The translations under genes were made by a program, and so were the position numbers. The notes below the pieces were generated by a model that saw only the letters and a list, made by a program, of their open reading frames with translations, was not told the DNA's origin and did no database searches. DNA of 12,099 nt from Candidatus Omnitrophota bacterium (GTDB lineage: Bacteria > Omnitrophota > Gorgyraeia > Duberdicusellales > Duberdicusellaceae), in contig WFRI01000086.1 of assembly GCA_015486615.1 (NCBI GenBank), positions 1 to 12,099 on the forward strand. Direction: 5' to 3'. Position 1 is the stretch's first letter. Each line of letters starts with the position of its first letter. Positions 10,501 through 12,099 of this stretch are shown in pieces.

Positions 10501-12099
10501 TCTCTGGCAAAGCCTTTCATATCTACCGGCCGAAAATCATTGACGCAAACGGCAGATGGATATGGGGCAAACTTAAAATAGTGTCAAAGATTCAGAATAG
10601 CAGAGAGTCCAATATTCAAAGCGGCAAAGCGGCAGAGAGCCAAAGCGGCAAAGAGGCAAAGGGCAGTCTTATTATCACCATTGACAAAGACTGGCTGAAG
10701 AAAGCGGCTTATCCGGTAACCATTGACCCTGACTTTGGATATACCAGCGTAGGGTCAAGTTCAATACCTTTAGATAATATAATTAGAGGTTCGGTTTTTA
10801 CCGCCAGTGTGATGAAACCGGCTTCAATCACCGCTTATCTGGAAAACACAGATACAAAGGCTCATACTGCTAAATTCGCTATTTATAAAGCGGACGATTT
10901 ATCCTTAGTCGGCCAAACCGAAGAGATAACCATTCCTGCCAATGAAGGAGACTGGTATGAGGCTTCGTATCTTGAACCTCCGGATTTAACAAACGTAGAT
11001 TATGTTTTAACAGCCAAAGCCGACAGTTCAAAGGTTATAATGTATTTTGATTCCGGCGACTCCAACCAGGGAGTGTCTCAGTCAAGCGATTATAGCCAGG
11101 CCTGGCCTGAGACAGCGGACTTTTCTTACGATGACAATATGTATTCAATTTATGACGGCGGAATATCGCCTACAGTAACCCCTGCCTCTTTAGTAGCCGG
11201 AGAAACTTCCAATACTACTATAGCCTTTACCGCAACTAATGCGGTCCCTGCGGATGGGCATATTAAAATAACCTTTCCGGCCGGATTTGACCTTTCCGGA
11301 AGCCTATCAGTTGTAAGCGGCAATGACGGCGCTGCAGTAAGCGCCTCAGGCCAGGTTATGACTATTGACTTAGGGACAGCAATATCTGACGGAGATTCAG
11401 TTTCAATTGTAATCTCAGGAGTCAAAAATCCCACCATTGCCGGCGATACCGGGACTTATGCTGTAGAAACTCAGGACAGTTCATCCGCCGTAATAGACAG
11501 CGGCACAGCCCCGGCTAATACAATAGTGGCGGCGGCTGCCAAGCGGCTTACTGTAAGCGGCATCAGCGACCCGGTAGTCTCAGGCGCTCCCAGCGGCGTG
11601 ACTGTAACAGCGTATGACTCTTACGGCAATGTTGCCACCGGCTATACCGGCACAATTACCTTTACCTCCAGTGATACCAATTCAAGCACAGTGCTTCCGG
11701 ATGACTATACTTTTGTATCTGATGACAAAGGCCAAAAGGTATTTGACGGGACAAGCGCCGGCCAGAAAGTAATTCTGACTACTCCCGGCGAGCAGTCGGT
11801 TACAGTAGAAGACAAAAATGATTCAACAATTACCCCGGGCACGCAATCCTGGATTACTGTTGAGGTTGACCATTATGAAATAACTTCCAGTGGTTCTCCG
11901 ACTGCCGGAACCGGCTGGACAGAGACTGTTACCGCCAAAGATGCCAACGGCAATACAATAACCGCAGACTCTTCTACTATGATAACAATGACTAACTCAG
12001 GGCATGCGGTATTTAATCCGGATTCATATGTTTTGTCTTCCGGAACTGCCACAGTCACTCTCAGTGATAAGGTTGCCGAGGATATAACCATAACCGCCA
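7569..12099 (+). CDS. Giant secreted DUF2341 / ConA-like / Ig-like protein (partial, no stop in window)
   Basis: I translated this frame to the window edge: 1510 codons without a stop. Residues 1-35 are a signal sequence (basic to 17, hydrophobic 18-35, cleavage near SFA). A beta-rich region follows, then DUF2341 at about 190-314 with FKDVRFTAADGETSLPYY, FWVKIPQIPAEGLPIYIYYG and VFDFFDDF, then a LamG/ConA-like sandwich (about 313-490, ending YYDWVRVRK). DUF2341 plus ConA is common in large surface proteins thought to bind glycans. Residues 500-745 look like further beta domains. Two low-complexity linkers (about 745-785 and 1009-1031) are made of octamer DNA repeats. DWLKKAAYPVTIDPDFGYTS lies at about 1040-1060. 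Ig-like domains run at about 1200-1325, 1327-1433 and from 1435 on. GAGGG at 7560-7564 sits 4 nt before this ATG; an in-frame ATG at 7539 is an alternative. Likely a surface adhesin or matrix protein (inference). Confidence 0.93.
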   Translation, partial: MQSKKTREKKRISGKGRIALFAAVSLLMGLSLSFAVSNLIPHILNVSEGQTSETVVYSSPLVWRVDGKGDFLLPKLSAGATYALVKAVEVPNPVKTITATWQFKGSVKLEVSVNNGESYTPVVYGAPVIFNTRNNPAGADASYTEHGKISGNKIKWRVTLDKDSELSEIRIAYTDTSGEGGTFGNPELSGFKFRKSLHIANPSGEELFNYQVKVRVAAASSDSKVLGPKADVYCEGNIEADFKDVRFTAADGETSLPYYLESISGKNASRVAVFWVKIPQIPAEGLPIYIYYGNPNAKSESSGGDVFDFFDDFSRDKLDTKKWKTYTGSGGSYKIIGSQLELNGTKITSRTYRIKDGIIEYRAKAKPSSGGEYLMGQAGSDVRLIVRTDGLSHKQVAYSSAYSGVEHCIAIDDIVKANQSRAIVPGTTYDYRVILKGANLTFQRYNEGWQKLEAEVSYKNTGGLTSGYIGLETGEGSSAYYDWVRVRKSAKAEPYISASAGEEQVSLAEFLNTTIAGNGNITLVHNPSNGRNKPVVRGGQYITAPIPTACNISAITPTIKFNTDAQRRTHGALRVDISADGGLNWKEGCASGETYTALNDFNSGKELKLRVNFPDTYGILRTMHDEIEQIKINYSTAPIVTSRHISFSGATGAGGVYRAGDTIIGKWDNSATGDNNPDILSAFCNFGAFGGGQIKMNDDDNDNIYICRYKLPEGINATANVFITAVNSCGMTTRDGHILSVNTVLKRRSGRAAESQSGKAPENQSAKVSKSQGAKSAEAQAGKAKNTESGAAEKNLRKRYKIKFGRDEAEIGDFNTRDFRPFVKTTRWGKECYFSIELPDKYISAQDESVGVKGSKIDYNSSKTGAVFYKKPKEEITKEVTRKIVKRNRYFPWIKKEIKKKSIRKFLVNENGGLEFEVVLKQPPESNVVVLPFKSKNLKFYYQPPLTDKQKAMGIARPDNIEGSYAVYHIEKKDGKYVSGKAFHIYRPKIIDANGRWIWGKLKIVSKIQNSRESNIQSGKAAESQSGKEAKGSLIITIDKDWLKKAAYPVTIDPDFGYTSVGSSSIPLDNIIRGSVFTASVMKPASITAYLENTDTKAHTAKFAIYKADDLSLVGQTEEITIPANEGDWYEASYLEPPDLTNVDYVLTAKADSSKVIMYFDSGDSNQGVSQSSDYSQAWPETADFSYDDNMYSIYDGGISPTVTPASLVAGETSNTTIAFTATNAVPADGHIKITFPAGFDLSGSLSVVSGNDGAAVSASGQVMTIDLGTAISDGDSVSIVISGVKNPTIAGDTGTYAVETQDSSSAVIDSGTAPANTIVAAAAKRLTVSGISDPVVSGAPSGVTVTAYDSYGNVATGYTGTITFTSSDTNSSTVLPDDYTFVSDDKGQKVFDGTSAGQKVILTTPGEQSVTVEDKNDSTITPGTQSWITVEVDHYEITSSGSPTAGTGWTETVTAKDANGNTITADSSTMITMTNSGHAVFNPDSYVLSSGTATVTLSDKVAEDITITA
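9802..9921 (+). repeat. Octamer tandem tract 1 (15 degenerate CARAGYGS units) inside the giant gene
   Basis: Unbroken 8-bp phase from 9802: TAAAGAGG, CGAAGCGG, CAGAGCGG, CAGAGAGC, CAGAGCGG, CAAAGCGC, CGGAGAAC, CAAAGTGC, CAAAGTGT, CAAAGAGC, CAGGGTGC, CAAATCGG, CAGAGGCG, CAGGCCGG, CAAAGCGA. Since 3 x 8 = 24 nt, the encoded peptide repeats every 8 residues: SGRAAESQ, SGKAPENQ, SAKVSKSQ, GAKSAEAQ, AGKA. Confidence 0.9.
10593..10663 (+). repeat. Octamer tandem tract 2 inside the giant gene
   Basis: The same 8-bp unit runs from 10617 as CAAAGCGG, CAAAGCGG, CAGAGAGC, CAAAGCGG, CAAAGAGG, CAAAGGG. Weaker in-phase units lie at 10593-10616. Positions 10620-10655 match 9813-9848 at 33 of 36 bases, although the surrounding coding sequence is unrelated. 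Encoded peptide: QSGKAAES, QSGKEAKG. Confidence 0.88.

Overview
The window looks like accessory chromosome from an uncultured diderm (Gram-negative type) bacterium. The evidence is an outer-membrane secretin with a GspC-type inner-membrane partner, a bacterial F0 c subunit, a NarL-type two-component pair, and a giant DUF2341/Ig-like secreted protein. Base composition is moderate, roughly 40-45% GC by eye. DUF2341 proteins, a glycine-poor 'GPSAVIAMVGYAS..GRNP' c subunit and abundant short intergenic palindromes remind me of Omnitrophota and related candidate phyla. That placement is a hunch; the window holds no rRNA or other phylogenetic marker.

Layout, all genes on the + strand. (1) 1-470: the tail of one MerR-like mini-regulator, a dead 5' fragment resembling the start of gspC, then a complete 73-aa MerR-like regulator. 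About 115 bp is tandemly duplicated at an offset of 383 bp. (2) 471-3945: a three-gene envelope operon, GspC-like clamp protein, GspD/PilQ-like secretin and a membrane-anchored coiled-coil/TPR protein, closed by a terminator at about 3965-4001. (3) 4049-4261: a stand-alone F-type ATP synthase c subunit (atpE), followed by about 240 bp of palindromes and T-rich tandem repeats. (4) 4505-6559: a NarL/LiaR-type sensor kinase and its LuxR-type response regulator. (5) 6572-7522: two copies of a roughly 255-bp repeat, each carrying a terminator hairpin at one end and a sigma70-like promoter at the other. They flank a gene for a 101-aa exported protein (6853-7158). (6) 7569 to the window edge: one uninterrupted reading frame of at least 1510 codons with no stop in the window. 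It encodes a secreted multidomain protein: signal sequence, DUF2341, ConA/LamG-like domain, octamer-repeat linkers and at least three Ig-like domains.

Working together (inference): GspC, GspD and the TPR protein could form the envelope-spanning part of a secretion or pilus machine, with pseudopilins and ATPase encoded elsewhere. The large DUF2341 protein is the sort of cargo or surface adhesin such machines export. The two duplicated terminator-promoter cassettes insulate the small secreted protein and the giant protein from the two-component genes and from each other, and should give them nearly identical promoters.

The most unusual signals are non-coding or sub-genic: 36-nt palindromes whose loop is inverted in one copy, a matching 'empty' site without the palindrome, an 8-bp repeat that has entered the giant gene twice while keeping frame, and 7-bp GGACNTT repeats between genes. 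I saw no tRNA, rRNA, CRISPR array, transposase or integrase.
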